64,000 nucleotides of DNA from Paenibacillus validus NBRC 15382 (GTDB lineage: Bacteria; Bacillota; Bacilli; Paenibacillales; NBRC-103111): assembly GCF_004000985.1 (NCBI RefSeq), contig NZ_BIMH01000001.1:62001-126000 (forward strand), in the 5' to 3' direction. The notes beneath the pieces are model-generated. The model searched no databases. It saw only the letters and a program-made list of their open reading frames with translations, and was not told where the DNA came from. Shown piece after piece: positions 8,785-17,358 of this stretch (within the stretch, counting starts at the first letter, position 1; each line of letters starts with the position of its first letter). Position numbers and translations under genes: made by a program.

Positions 8785-9150
8785 CTATAACGGCCATGAA
8801 ACCGTCGTGATCGTATAGACGCCCATGACCAGGACTCCAAGCGAAATCACCGTGCATGCATCATGATGCCATCCGCGCTTTCTTTGTTTCAATGCCAACG
8901 CCAATTGCCGGAGGGCAAAGTACATGCCCGCTCCATTGGCAATAAGCAGCACTACGGTGAACATTTCCATATAGCCGGAAGCATCATGGTTCAAGCCATG
9001 ATGGTGTTCGTGCATTTCCATGGCTCCCATCAGCAGCGGGGCGGATAACCAGTGAACGAGATGCAGCGCCAAGACGAGAAGCACCGAAAGCGTAGACACC
9101 ATCGCATATTTCATTTCTGTCCCCATATGTCTTAATTTCTGCATCATCAC
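8785..9150 (-). CDS. Small histidine-rich membrane protein downstream of the amine oxidase
   Basis: 121 residues with three hydrophobic segments: about 16-42, 62-82 and 98-117. The loop between the first two is rich in potential metal ligands (MEMHEHHHGLNHD), and another HH precedes the last helix. The gene starts 10 bases after the copper amine oxidase stop, with an AAGGAGTGATTCG site, so the two are almost certainly cotranscribed. I do not recognise the family. A link to copper supply of the oxidase is attractive because of the His and Met cluster and the tight coupling, but it is inference. Confidence 0.7.
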   Translation of the reverse strand: MMMQKLRHMGTEMKYAMVSTLSVLLVLALHLVHWLSAPLLMGAMEMHEHHHGLNHDASGYMEMFTVVLLIANGAGMYFALRQLALALKQRKRGWHHDACTVISLGVLVMGVYTITTVSWPL

Positions 9151-9160
9151 GAATCACTCC

Positions 9161-11095
9161 TTAGCTTTGACAGCCGTTCGCTTTGACCGAGCTGCTGCAA
9201 TAATTTTTCTTCGGGGACGGCGGCAGGTTGATTGCCGGACTGCGGTCAAAGAAGCTGACCGGCTTCAGCATAAAGCCGATATAAGCCGCCGGCATGACAG
9301 GCCAGTCCTCCGGACGAGGCACATGGGTGTGACCCATCGTATACCAGACCACAATGTCGGTATTGCTGACCGGGCGGTCCTGTGCGGTCCAAGCTTCCAG
9401 TCCTTCTCCGCCGATATTCTGGTTCGGATAATTGCCGGAGGCGTACATTTCTTTTTCGTTATACGGCGTGACCCATAGGTGCTGCTTGATGAACCCCGCA
9501 CGCTTAAGCAAACTGGACTGCTCCGAGGCGAACGGGAAGCAGTTCTCGCCCGTCACCAGCTTGTATCCGACCGATTGACCCAAGCTGTTCTTCACATTGT
9601 CATTGACGATTTTCCAATACCTTGCCGTTTCCAGCTTGAGCTTCCTTCTTGCCTGCAGCTCGGTTTCAAGAAGCGTGGATTTGGCGTAGAATGCATTCTC
9701 TCGCGGGTTGTCCCCGCCCAATTCCTCCGCGAGCACATTGACTTCGTATACGGAATTTTCGTTGCCGTCTATTTGCATATCCATTCTCACGTTAAAGAAA
9801 TGCTGGTGATTCGGCGCATAGAGATCCGGCCCTACCATCGTGCCATATTTCGAAGTTTCGCCCGGATGTAAACCCGCCGTTGACAAAATACCCGTCAGCT
9901 TCACTTCGAACTGGATATTGCCGTCTTGGTAAAAATACCAGAAGAACCCGTATTCATAATTGGCAACCGTGGAGATGGAAGAAACGACCAGACGGCGGGA
10001 ACGTCTCACCTCGACATCGTTGGATCTCCAGTCCGTATGCTTCCACAAAATGCCGAAGTCCTCCTCATGCATGCAAATCGCATTTTTGATAGTGACCAGC
10101 TCGCCCTTGCTGTTGGTCATCGGAGCATCGAAATATTTAATATACCCTACGCAATCGCAGCCTAGCTCCAGACTGTTCGCAAGCTGACCGATACCGTATT
10201 CACCGCTGTCAAATGCGTTTTTACGGTTTTGGATCGCGCCGGGATCACCATATGGCACGACCATCTCCGACAGAGCGCCACGGTATATAACAGGACGCTT
10301 ACGTCCTTGATCCTCGTAGGAAACGTTATGGATCGTCAGACCTTCACGGGGATTGAAGCCGATGCGGAAACTCCAGTTCTGCCATTCGACCTCATGGCCG
10401 TTCACCGTAAAGCTCGGTCCTTCCGGCTGTGTAATTTCAACGGGCTTGATACCGGTGCGCAGCGGGCCTACACGGTCCGGCGTGTAATTGGATGCCTCGG
10501 CGGGGATTCTCGTATATTGGTATTCCTCGACACGCAATATTTCCATCTTGTTCAGATCTACAATGGGTACGAGCGGAAGCGGGCGGGCATAGCCGTTATC
10601 CTTCGCGTCGCTGCGAAGAAAGCACAGCGGACGCGCCAGACGAACGGTCGAGTCCTCTTCGGTGCCGAAGTTGCCCGCCGACCAGAGATCGACCATAACC
10701 AAACCGGGATCTTCAATGCCTAGACGCTTCAACGCTTCATGGAATTCGGGGCTCTCCTGTACAATTTTTTCGCACTCGATATGTTCATCCAGCATAATCA
10801 TCGGCTGAACGCCCGGAATCAGTTCCCAAGAAGTCACCTTCCCCTCGTTAAGGGAAACAACCGCTTCATAACAAGCGCCCGCTCGATTGTTCAAGAGGAT
10901 AATAAAGGCTTCACGCGGAATGGACTGGGTGCCATCAAAGCTTTGTACCTTTTCCTTCTTCGGCTCTTTGAGCTCGATCGAGACGAAACGGTCATAGGCT
11001 CCCAATTGCTTCTGCACTTTCACGATGGAGACTGCCGCCTGAATTTCTTCCTTGCTAAGCGGCTCCAGAGGATGTTTAACGATAGTTTCAGCCAT
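9161..11095 (-). CDS. tynA: Copper-containing primary-amine oxidase (TPQ cofactor)
   Basis: 644 residues, the size of Arthrobacter-type phenylethylamine or histamine oxidases without an extra N-terminal domain. The TPQ precursor motif T-x-x-N-Y-E/D is present as TVANYEYGFFW with Tyr380. The copper ligands are the HQH pair near 430-432 and a later His in MGHTHVPRPEDWPVMP. The catalytic-base Asp lies in AFDSGEYGIG near residue 296. No signal peptide is seen, so it is cytoplasmic. It oxidises a primary amine to aldehyde, ammonia and hydrogen peroxide. A divergent IclR gene, amt-glnK and an N-demethylase operon nearby suggest that the released ammonia feeds nitrogen supply. A near match to the GlnR/TnrA box lies upstream. 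The preferred amine cannot be read from sequence. Confidence 0.93.
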   Translation of the reverse strand: MAETIVKHPLEPLSKEEIQAAVSIVKVQKQLGAYDRFVSIELKEPKKEKVQSFDGTQSIPREAFIILLNNRAGACYEAVVSLNEGKVTSWELIPGVQPMIMLDEHIECEKIVQESPEFHEALKRLGIEDPGLVMVDLWSAGNFGTEEDSTVRLARPLCFLRSDAKDNGYARPLPLVPIVDLNKMEILRVEEYQYTRIPAEASNYTPDRVGPLRTGIKPVEITQPEGPSFTVNGHEVEWQNWSFRIGFNPREGLTIHNVSYEDQGRKRPVIYRGALSEMVVPYGDPGAIQNRKNAFDSGEYGIGQLANSLELGCDCVGYIKYFDAPMTNSKGELVTIKNAICMHEEDFGILWKHTDWRSNDVEVRRSRRLVVSSISTVANYEYGFFWYFYQDGNIQFEVKLTGILSTAGLHPGETSKYGTMVGPDLYAPNHQHFFNVRMDMQIDGNENSVYEVNVLAEELGGDNPRENAFYAKSTLLETELQARRKLKLETARYWKIVNDNVKNSLGQSVGYKLVTGENCFPFASEQSSLLKRAGFIKQHLWVTPYNEKEMYASGNYPNQNIGGEGLEAWTAQDRPVSNTDIVVWYTMGHTHVPRPEDWPVMPAAYIGFMLKPVSFFDRSPAINLPPSPKKNYCSSSVKANGCQS

Positions 11096-11150
11096 GTAAG
11101 CTCTCCCTCTCTCTTTAAAATGTCAACTTTGAACACCAATGCTCATGAAG

Positions 11151-11167
11151 TGTGTTAAGTTATGTAA
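11151..11167. promoter_or_regulatory. Near-consensus GlnR/TnrA-type box upstream of the amine oxidase gene
   Basis: TGTTAAGTTATGTAACG matches seven of the eight fixed bases of TGTNA-N7-TNACA, with only the last base differing. It is 56 bases upstream of the amine oxidase start. An overlapping imperfect palindrome (TTATGT, then ACATAA) follows. Confidence 0.4.
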
Positions 11168-11336
11168 CGATCATATAACATAAAGATAACCATGTTTAGC
11201 TGCTTTTCCCGAATAATGGAATACCTCAAATGAATTTTCGCATTTTCTCACGATTTGGGAAAAGCAGGCGCGCACAAAAAAAACAAGCCAAAATCTTCCG
11301 TCAGGTTGATCCATCCTGTTTGATGAATGAGGTTGA

Positions 11337-12110
11337 TTAACTCCATCTGTATTTGTTTCTGTAGCCCAGCTCTTTAGATATCAAATCGGCATATTTTTTC
11401 ACTTGATACGCATAGGTCTCGATTTTCTCGGGCGTAAACCGCAGCGAAGGACCCGCTACATTCAGCGAACCGATTACGGTGTTCTCAAACGAGAAGATGG
11501 GGGCGCCAATTCCGGTCGTCCCCTCGGTTGCCTCGCCAGAGGTCATGGCATAACCGCGAGCGCGAATGACCTCCAAATCTTTCATGATATAGTCTGCGGA
11601 TAACCGGATTAATGAAGGAGTTTTATCCCAATCTACATTCATCAGCAGCGTATCCTGTACTTTTTTGGACAGATAAGCAAGGATGACGCGGTTGGACGCC
11701 CCAACGAACAGAGGCAGCCTTAGCCCGATCGGCTCGGATATTTTGAGCATCTGCGGGGAATCGATAGAATCGATATAAACCCCTTCCGTATTTTCTCGGG
11801 TTGCGAGATAAACCGATTCTTTCGTTTTTTGCGAAAGCTCCTCCATAAAGGGCCTCGCCAAAGATCTGAGCATTAAGCTGTCCCACATGAGAAAGCCGTA
11901 TTTCATCACACATAAACCTAACTTGTACTTTTTCGTTTTTTTGTTCTGGGCAACAAATCCATGTCTGGACAACGAATTGAGAATTCTATGGACACTTTGC
12001 ACCGGCATACCGAGCTCCCTGCTGATTTCCGTGACACTCATTTCCTTTTCGCTGCCTTGCGGAACAAGGACATCCAAAATTTGAATAGCTTTTGAAATGA
12101 CTCCGCACAT
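11337..12110 (-). CDS. IclR-family transcriptional regulator
   Basis: 257 residues from ATG 12110, chosen because GGGGTGA is 5-6 bases upstream; an in-frame GTG at 12119 lies inside that site. The N-terminal winged helix has SVTEISRELGMPVQSVHRILNSL, and the C-terminal two thirds has the IclR effector domain signatures (YIDSIDSP, SNRVILAYL, GYAMTSGEATEGTTGIGAPIF, GSLNVAGP). It is divergent from amt and transcribed towards the amine oxidase gene, so it probably controls one or both. A perfect GlnR/TnrA box lies 22-38 bases upstream of its start, so it may itself be under nitrogen control. The ligand is unknown; an amine or aldehyde product is a guess. Confidence 0.88.
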   Translation of the reverse strand: MCGVISKAIQILDVLVPQGSEKEMSVTEISRELGMPVQSVHRILNSLSRHGFVAQNKKTKKYKLGLCVMKYGFLMWDSLMLRSLARPFMEELSQKTKESVYLATRENTEGVYIDSIDSPQMLKISEPIGLRLPLFVGASNRVILAYLSKKVQDTLLMNVDWDKTPSLIRLSADYIMKDLEVIRARGYAMTSGEATEGTTGIGAPIFSFENTVIGSLNVAGPSLRFTPEKIETYAYQVKKYADLISKELGYRNKYRWS

Positions 12111-12131
12111 AGATCTCACCCCAAGTCATAA

Positions 12132-12148
12132 TGTGATGTTTCCTTACA
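12132..12148. promoter_or_regulatory. Perfect GlnR/TnrA-type box in the iclR-amt intergenic region
   Basis: TGTGATGTTTCCTTACA fits TGTNA-N7-TNACA at all eight fixed bases. It lies 22 bases before the iclR start and about 300 bases before amt, so it is better placed for iclR. The spacer is less AT-rich than in classical sites. Confidence 0.5.
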
Positions 12149-12388
12149 CAATCAGCAACACACCTCCTAGACCATAAATCTGGTATTTCTGGATAATCAT
12201 TGTATTTATATGGTACTTATAAGGCTAGCAAAGAGCAAGAACACACTTTTAAGTGCCCTGGTGTCAAAAGGAAACCATGCTGCCGCAGCTTATTCAATGT
12301 AACATTAATGTTATATTTATGGGTTATTTTTATTTTTTTAGACATCATACCACATTCTGGGATGAATAACTATTAAACCGCAAAATCA

Positions 12389-12420
12389 CATGTCATTATA
12401 ACGTTATTATTAATGACATG
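12389..12420. promoter_or_regulatory. 32-bp inverted repeat before amt containing a near-consensus GlnR/TnrA box
   Basis: CATGTCATTA and TAATGACATG are perfect 10-base arms around a 12-base spacer, ending six bases before the AAGGAGGG site. Within it CGTTATTATTAATGACA (12402-12418) matches seven of eight fixed positions of TGTNA-N7-TNACA with an AT-rich core. A separate perfect 14-base palindrome, TAACATTAATGTTA, lies at 12300-12313. The repeat could be an operator or an mRNA hairpin near the translation start. Confidence 0.5.
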
Positions 12421-12488
12421 ACATTAAGGAGGGAGTGAGTACTATGCAAGGGGCCAAAATTGAATCATTATCCAGGAGGGGTTATACG

Positions 12489-13889
12489 ATGCCACAGATG
12501 TTTAAATCCATATTTATGCGAATCAGTATGCTGTGTATGCTGTGCTTTAGCTTTCCCATGACGGCTTTCGCCCAATCGGAGCCGCCCAAGATAGATACCG
12601 GAGATACGGCTTGGCTTCTCGTCGCGACGACTGTTGTTCTGTTCATGTTCCTCCCCGGACTAGCTCTTTTCTACAGTGGTCTGCTTAGCCGCAAGAACGT
12701 TCTTTCCACCATCATGCAGAGCACGGGCAGCCTGATTGTCGTCAGCATCGTATGGGTATTGTGGGGTCACACGCTGACGTTCGGCACCGACCAATTCGGT
12801 ATCATCGGTGGACTTGACTTTCTGTTCTTCGAGGGGGTGGGTATGGATCCTTTCAGCACGCTCACATTCCCCCATCTTATATTCGCTATATTCCAGGCTT
12901 TATTTGCGGCCATTACGGTCGCGCTCATCTCCGGGGCGGTTGCCGAGAGAATCAAATTTTCCGTATGGATCGTCTTCTCCATCTTCTGGGTTACCTTCAT
13001 TTATACGCCCTTCGCGCATTGGGTTTGGGGAGGCGGATGGTTATTCAAATTAGGCGGACTTGATTTTGCAGGAGGCACCGTCGTACATATCCTTTCAGGC
13101 GTGAGCGCCATAACAGCGGCCATCGTGCTCGGTCCGAGAAAATTGTTTCCCGGCAAAACGCTCCCTCCCCATAATATTGTCTTCTTCTTCATAGGCGCCA
13201 TGTGCCTCTGGTTCGGATGGATGGGCTTCAACGGCGGAAGCGCGCTTGCCGCCGGAGGCTTGGCTACTCTCGCCTTCGCCAACACTCATATGGCCGCATG
13301 TGCCGGAGGTGCCGGTTGGGCGCTTATCGAGTGGATCTTCCATAAGAAACCTACGCTAGTCGGAACGGTTACCGGGATCATAGCCGGCCTTGTTGCCATC
13401 ACCCCGGCAGCCGGATTCGTATCCGTATTATCCGCTATGGCGATTGGCGGCAGCGCCAGCTTCGTATGCTATTGGGCCGTCAACACACTCAAGGCCAAAT
13501 TCAAATACGATGACGCACTCGACGTATTCGGCATTCACGGCGTCGGCGGCATATGGGGTGCGCTCCTCACCGGAGTGTTCGCCAGCAAGGAAGTGAACCC
13601 GGCGGGGAACAACGGCCTGCTGTACGGCAATCCCAGCCAGCTTGTCATTCAAGCCATCGATATCCTCATAGCCATTGGTTGGGCGGCGGCCGGAACCCTC
13701 GTCATCCTGAAGACGATTCAACTATTCACAACGCTTCGCGTCCCTGCCGAAGAGGAAGAGGCGGGTCTCGATATAAGCCACCATGGCGAGCACGCTTACA
13801 ATGAGCTTGAATCCGGAAGAAGCGAAATGGCGGCGCCATCGTTTGCCTCATTCGAAATCGAGAAAAGTCCGATCACCCAAACCAATTAA
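12489..13889 (+). CDS. amt: Ammonium transporter
   Basis: 466 residues from ATG 12489: a signal-like first segment (ending TAFAQSEP) followed by eleven membrane helices of the Amt/Rh family. The hallmark segments DTAWLLVATTVVLFMFLPGLALFYSG, in shorter quote GLALFYSGLLSRKN, the GGTVVHILSG motif and the DALDVFGIHGVGGIWGA region with the paired pore histidines are all present. Ammonium is bound, deprotonated and conducted inward. An in-frame ATG at 12444 also has an excellent AAGGAGGG site; 12489 has AGGAGGGG seven bases upstream and gives a more normal signal peptide, so it is preferred. glnK follows after 43 bases. The pair is flanked by amine oxidation genes that liberate ammonia. Confidence 0.93.
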   Translation: MPQMFKSIFMRISMLCMLCFSFPMTAFAQSEPPKIDTGDTAWLLVATTVVLFMFLPGLALFYSGLLSRKNVLSTIMQSTGSLIVVSIVWVLWGHTLTFGTDQFGIIGGLDFLFFEGVGMDPFSTLTFPHLIFAIFQALFAAITVALISGAVAERIKFSVWIVFSIFWVTFIYTPFAHWVWGGGWLFKLGGLDFAGGTVVHILSGVSAITAAIVLGPRKLFPGKTLPPHNIVFFFIGAMCLWFGWMGFNGGSALAAGGLATLAFANTHMAACAGGAGWALIEWIFHKKPTLVGTVTGIIAGLVAITPAAGFVSVLSAMAIGGSASFVCYWAVNTLKAKFKYDDALDVFGIHGVGGIWGALLTGVFASKEVNPAGNNGLLYGNPSQLVIQAIDILIAIGWAAAGTLVILKTIQLFTTLRVPAEEEEAGLDISHHGEHAYNELESGRSEMAAPSFASFEIEKSPITQTN

Positions 13890-13932
13890 ACAGCAAGGTC
13901 CGCGCATACCATGTTGAAGGGAGCTAGATCCG

Positions 13933-14277
13933 ATGAAGCTGCTGACCATTATTGTAAGGCCGGAGAAAATCAGCAATATTACGGCTGCCTTGTATACGAT
14001 CGGCGTAACCGGCATGACCATCAGCGATGTCCGGGGCCACGGCATCCAGAAGGGTGTGAAAACCATTTACCGGGGCGTCGAGTACCAAACAGACTTTGTC
14101 ACGAAATGTAAAATTGAAACGGTTGTTAACGACGCGATTTATGAGAAAGCCATTGAAGTCATCATCGATGCGTCAAGAACGGGTCAAGTCGGCGACGGAA
14201 AAATCTTCGTCACGGAAGTGCTCGACGTCATCCGTATCCGTACCGGCCAGCACGGCCAGGAAGCATTGGACCAATAG
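13933..14277 (+). CDS. glnK: PII nitrogen-regulatory protein, GlnK type
   Basis: 114 residues, normal for PII. The T-loop reads RGVEYQTDF with Tyr at position 51, the residue uridylylated in Proteobacteria, and the B-loop/C-terminal signatures TGQVGDGKIFV and VIRIRTG are intact, so ATP, ADP and 2-oxoglutarate binding is expected. It is cotranscribed with amt, the standard arrangement in which the PII trimer plugs the transporter when nitrogen is ample. Whether Tyr51 is modified in this organism cannot be told; no uridylyltransferase gene is in the window. GAAGGGAG precedes the ATG. Confidence 0.93.
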   Translation: MKLLTIIVRPEKISNITAALYTIGVTGMTISDVRGHGIQKGVKTIYRGVEYQTDFVTKCKIETVVNDAIYEKAIEVIIDASRTGQVGDGKIFVTEVLDVIRIRTGQHGQEALDQ

Positions 14278-14286
14278 CAAAGAGAG

Positions 14287-14324
14287 GAGCCGCCCGGGAT
14301 GATGATCCCTGACGGCTCTTTTTT
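14287..14324 (+). terminator. Rho-independent terminator of amt-glnK
   Basis: GAGCCG at 14287-14292 pairs with CGGCTC at 14313-14318 and is followed by a run of T. It is ten bases after the glnK stop. Confidence 0.85.
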
Positions 14325-14362
14325 ATGCTGATCGTCGTTCCCGTAACACGTATCTTAAGCAT

Positions 14363-15313
14363 CTACAGATTAATAATCAACGGGCTCTTGGCGCGGGAGA
14401 TGCATGGGATCATCACCTTGCGCGTCTTTTTTTCCTGCTCCGAAAGAAAGAAATCGCGATGATCCACTTCCCCGTCCTCCACCTCAATCTCACAGCTTCC
14501 GCAGCCGCCGATTTTGCAGGAGTAGGCGGCGGCGATCCCTTGCTCCAGCATCACCTCAAGCAAGCTCTTGCTTTCCGGCACCTGTAACGTGACGTTGCTT
14601 TTCGCAAGAACGGCTTGAAACGGATAGCTCGGGCCCACATTAGGCGGACTAAACAGCTCATAGTGGATATTGGATGCCGGGTAACCATAATGAATCGCCG
14701 CTTGTCTGAACTGCGAAATCATCTCCTCCGGTCCGCAGAAATACACATGCGTTCCGATCGGCTGCTTCCACATGACGGCGACGGGCAGACGCTGCTGTTT
14801 GCCGGAGAAGTAAAATTTGGCCCGTTCTCCGTACCTCTTGCGGATTTCTTCATAGAAAGGGCAATACGCCTCGGAAGCGGCCGCATCATGCAGCTCAAAG
14901 GACTTGCCGGACGCCGCAAGCTCCGACATCATGGCCATGAAAGGCGTGATGCCGATTCCGGCGGCTATGAATACATGATGCTTCGCTTCAAAGCTTACAG
15001 GCAGGTGATTCTTAGGATAACTGATTTCGATTTCATCGCCGGTTCGAATTTGGTCATGCCAGTGCGCGGAGCCGCCACGCGAGGTTTCACTGCGCCGAAT
15101 CGCTATCGTATAATAATCATCCCGCTGAGGGTTGCCAACCAGGGAATAGTGGCGTTCCATGGTTTCGGCATTCACGGTAAAATACGTCGTAATATGCGCA
15201 CCGCCTGAGAAACGCGGAAGCCTCCCGCGAGCGCCGACCAGCTTAAAGCTTTTGACCACAGGCGTCTCCTGGACGATTTCAGCTACGGTTACCTTTAGCC
15301 TCGGGTTCTGCAA
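14363..15313 (-). CDS. PDR/VanB-type flavin-ferredoxin oxidoreductase (N-demethylase reductase component)
   Basis: 316 residues from a TTG at 15311-15313 with GGAGG well placed upstream. The order is FMN/FAD-binding barrel (ERHYSLVGNPQRDDYY, RGGSAHWHD), NAD(P)H-binding domain (AAGIGITPFMAMM, YFCGPEEMI) and a C-terminal plant-type 2Fe-2S domain with the CX5CX2CX~29C pattern (SCKIGGCGSCEIEV, then PCISRA). This is the phthalate dioxygenase reductase/VanB architecture and matches the reductase subunit of bacterial dimethylamine monooxygenase systems. It ends an operon with a DmmA-like protein and a DUF3445 heme protein, so it probably passes NAD(P)H electrons to that oxygenase. It is convergent with glnK. 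Confidence 0.85.
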   Translation of the reverse strand: MQNPRLKVTVAEIVQETPVVKSFKLVGARGRLPRFSGGAHITTYFTVNAETMERHYSLVGNPQRDDYYTIAIRRSETSRGGSAHWHDQIRTGDEIEISYPKNHLPVSFEAKHHVFIAAGIGITPFMAMMSELAASGKSFELHDAAASEAYCPFYEEIRKRYGERAKFYFSGKQQRLPVAVMWKQPIGTHVYFCGPEEMISQFRQAAIHYGYPASNIHYELFSPPNVGPSYPFQAVLAKSNVTLQVPESKSLLEVMLEQGIAAAYSCKIGGCGSCEIEVEDGEVDHRDFFLSEQEKKTRKVMIPCISRAKSPLIINL

Positions 15314-15341
15314 GCCTACCCGCCTCCTTTTACGATCACTC

Positions 15342-16154
15342 TTATTCCTTACACAGAACATAACCCAGATAAGCCTCTAACCGCTCTGAATAATGATTGG
15401 AAATCGAAAGAGAGGCCCCGCAATGCAAGCAAGAGGTCTCCGATTCGACAGGCTTTCTCTGTAGCTTATAGCAACGTACGCAAAACACGCTTTCTTCTTT
15501 GTCGCCGTTATCATATCCTTCGATATCTTCCTTCGCAAACCCTAATTCCCTCGCCAGCTTGACCAAATTATTGTACAAGGGCCAGCGGCAAATCACGACG
15601 AGCTGGGTGTCAATCGTCCGCTCAGCCAGCAATAAGGATAAGGACGGTCTCTTCCACTCCCGAATGATGCGGACCGGAATGTCCAGACTTTTGGCGTACC
15701 TCTTAAGCGTCTTGGGTGAATCCTTTGCATAGCTCTGAACATAGTATACTTCCGTTTGAATGCCCTGTTTGGCCAACAGCAGTAATAGGGGGATGGAGCC
15801 AAGAATACCCTTCTCATCGACAAACAAAATATACTTATGTTTATGCAAATTCACGAAAATCTTCCGCGCCGGCGGATCTAAACGAATCACTCCCGAATGT
15901 GATTCGCGCAGCAGCTCGGTCGTCTGTTGATCCGGGCAATCGTTCAGATCCACATACAGCCTTACCTGAACGCCTGTCCCGGTGCTTAAACGGACAAATG
16001 AAGCCTCTTGATCGATCCGCACATTATGGAGCCGCAGACCCCGAACCACACCCACCGGAGCCTCCAGTTCCCCATGAGTCAATTCAGCGGTGAAATAAAC
16101 ATACGGCGAGGACCTAATCGTTCCCGGCTGCAAGATATGATAACCCGTTTCCAC
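15342..16154 (-). CDS. Dimethylamine monooxygenase subunit DmmA-like protein
   Basis: 270 residues from GTG 16154 with GGGAGG upstream. The middle resembles a ferredoxin-reductase-like nucleotide fold (KYILFVDEKGILGSIPLLLLL), and the C-terminus has a Cys4 zinc-ribbon-like pattern (VFCVRCYKL, then CLHCGASL) followed by ISNHYSERLEAYLGYV, which I recognise as the conserved ending of the DmmA family. DmmA works with a DUF3445 subunit and a PDR/VanB reductase in oxidative N-demethylation of dimethylamine; all three are adjacent here with 18 and 28-base gaps. Substrate specificity is inferred from that context and could be another secondary or tertiary amine. Confidence 0.7.
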   Translation of the reverse strand: METGYHILQPGTIRSSPYVYFTAELTHGELEAPVGVVRGLRLHNVRIDQEASFVRLSTGTGVQVRLYVDLNDCPDQQTTELLRESHSGVIRLDPPARKIFVNLHKHKYILFVDEKGILGSIPLLLLLAKQGIQTEVYYVQSYAKDSPKTLKRYAKSLDIPVRIIREWKRPSLSLLLAERTIDTQLVVICRWPLYNNLVKLARELGFAKEDIEGYDNGDKEESVFCVRCYKLQRKPVESETSCLHCGASLSISNHYSERLEAYLGYVLCKE

Positions 16155-16172
16155 CTTGAAAACCTCCCGATC

Positions 16173-17159
16173 TTATCCCTCAGCCCCTGCGAATGTCCGC
16201 AAGTATTCAAGCATCAACGGTTTATAGGATATAAATCCCTTGTATTCGGCAATAGGGTCCGGAAGATCCTCCAAGACCTTATAAAACCTTTGTGCCCAGT
16301 CCGGGTTCTGCACTAACATCTCAAGCGGAAGCAGATGGGTATGAATGCTGAATAAAATGCCATTGCTGCCTGGAATACGGAATAATCGCTGATCCTCCGT
16401 CCGAAGATGAACCTCACGGCCTACATTTTCCGCATTCAAGTCAAATTTACCGCGCCCCCACTCTCCAAACGCCTCCGGAGAAGTATCCAGCCGGGTTCCG
16501 ACGTTAATCGTCCAGTTTAACCGCGTCCACGGCTTGCCGGCCTCCATTCTCAGAAGAAATCCGCGCACCTTTTCCGCAAGGCCGCTGTCCGAATAGATGG
16601 GAACCGGCGAATGAAATTGCAGATAGGTCATCCCCAGATCGAAAGCGAGAGACCAATTCGCAGGAAAGCACAATTGCCCGGCATCCATATATAAATCGCC
16701 GTCCCGCTGCTGCAAATAAATCAAATCTTCCTGCATGTGACGCCCAATGAAATCGAGCGGCTCACACGGAAGCGTGGAGACGTCGCCGAAGGTGAACGCC
16801 TGCTCTTCATTTAACAAATGATTGCGAAATGTCCATCGATCGCCTTGTTTATCCAAACTGAAATAATCGGCATAGACACCGGAAAGCTCATGCATCAGCA
16901 TATCTAGAATTTCCCACTGGGCATTCAGCGTATGAGCAAACGACTGGAAGGTCCGTTCGGGATAACGCTCCAGAAGCCGCCTCTTCTCGAGCACTTCCTC
17001 CACATACTCAAGCGTAATGTCCGTGCAAATCGGGGGCACTAATGCCCAGGAATTGTTCGAGTACCGATAGGAGTCCCCTTGAAACGGAAAAGGAAACCTT
17101 TCCAATAGCTGCCAGTTGTTCATCTGTCTGCTTTCGGATATATCCATCATTTGATCCAT
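16173..17159 (-). CDS. Heme-dependent oxidative N-demethylase-like protein (DUF3445/HODM family)
   Basis: 328 residues. The segments FPFPFQGDSYRYSNNS, HALTLNAQWEILDMLMHE-like helix, DLIYLQQRDGDLYMDAGQLCFPANW and VHLRTEDQRLFRIPGSNGILFSIHTH match the conserved core of the DUF3445 family, whose studied members are heme- and NAD(P)H-dependent enzymes that remove a methyl group from dimethylamine as formaldehyde. The start has a strong GGAGGAATAAGGC site. It lies between a DmmA-like gene and a cupin gene in one minus-strand run. Expected role: terminal oxygenase of the amine monooxygenase. I could not assign the heme ligands by eye. Confidence 0.8.
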   Translation of the reverse strand: MDQMMDISESRQMNNWQLLERFPFPFQGDSYRYSNNSWALVPPICTDITLEYVEEVLEKRRLLERYPERTFQSFAHTLNAQWEILDMLMHELSGVYADYFSLDKQGDRWTFRNHLLNEEQAFTFGDVSTLPCEPLDFIGRHMQEDLIYLQQRDGDLYMDAGQLCFPANWSLAFDLGMTYLQFHSPVPIYSDSGLAEKVRGFLLRMEAGKPWTRLNWTINVGTRLDTSPEAFGEWGRGKFDLNAENVGREVHLRTEDQRLFRIPGSNGILFSIHTHLLPLEMLVQNPDWAQRFYKVLEDLPDPIAEYKGFISYKPLMLEYLRTFAGAEG

Positions 17160-17162
17160 GCC

Positions 17163-17339
17163 TTATTCCTCCAATGTTAGTGATGACAAATAACAGGCGC
17201 CGTACACCCAAGAATGCCTAGGCGTTCTTTGAATGGCCGGGGCCTGTTGATCATGTCCCCCCCTGATCATCGCGCACGACGATCTATCCGCGGCATAAGA
17301 TTGGGCAGAGTCCGTCAGATAGATCGTCTTCATCCGCAT
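17163..17339 (-). CDS. Possible small protein between cupin and DUF3445 genes
   Basis: A 58-residue frame beginning MRMKTIYLTDSAQSYAAD and ending LSSLTLEE fills the gap between the cupin stop and the DUF3445 start, and its stop codon overlaps the ribosome binding site of the latter. The upstream AAAGAAG is a weak site. It contains two Cys and a GGH but no recognisable domain. The alternative is a non-coding spacer of about 200 bases. Confidence 0.3.
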   Translation of the reverse strand: MRMKTIYLTDSAQSYAADRSSCAMIRGGHDQQAPAIQRTPRHSWVYGACYLSSLTLEE

Positions 17340-17358
17340 CAAATCTTCTTTTGTGTGA

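Noticed and set aside
9960-10187. Short plus-strand frames opposite the amine oxidase
   Set aside because: Overlap a gene with intact TPQ and copper motifs on the other strand.
12120-12430. Riboswitch or T-box in the iclR-amt region
   Set aside because: No aptamer signature; only palindromes and nitrogen boxes are seen.
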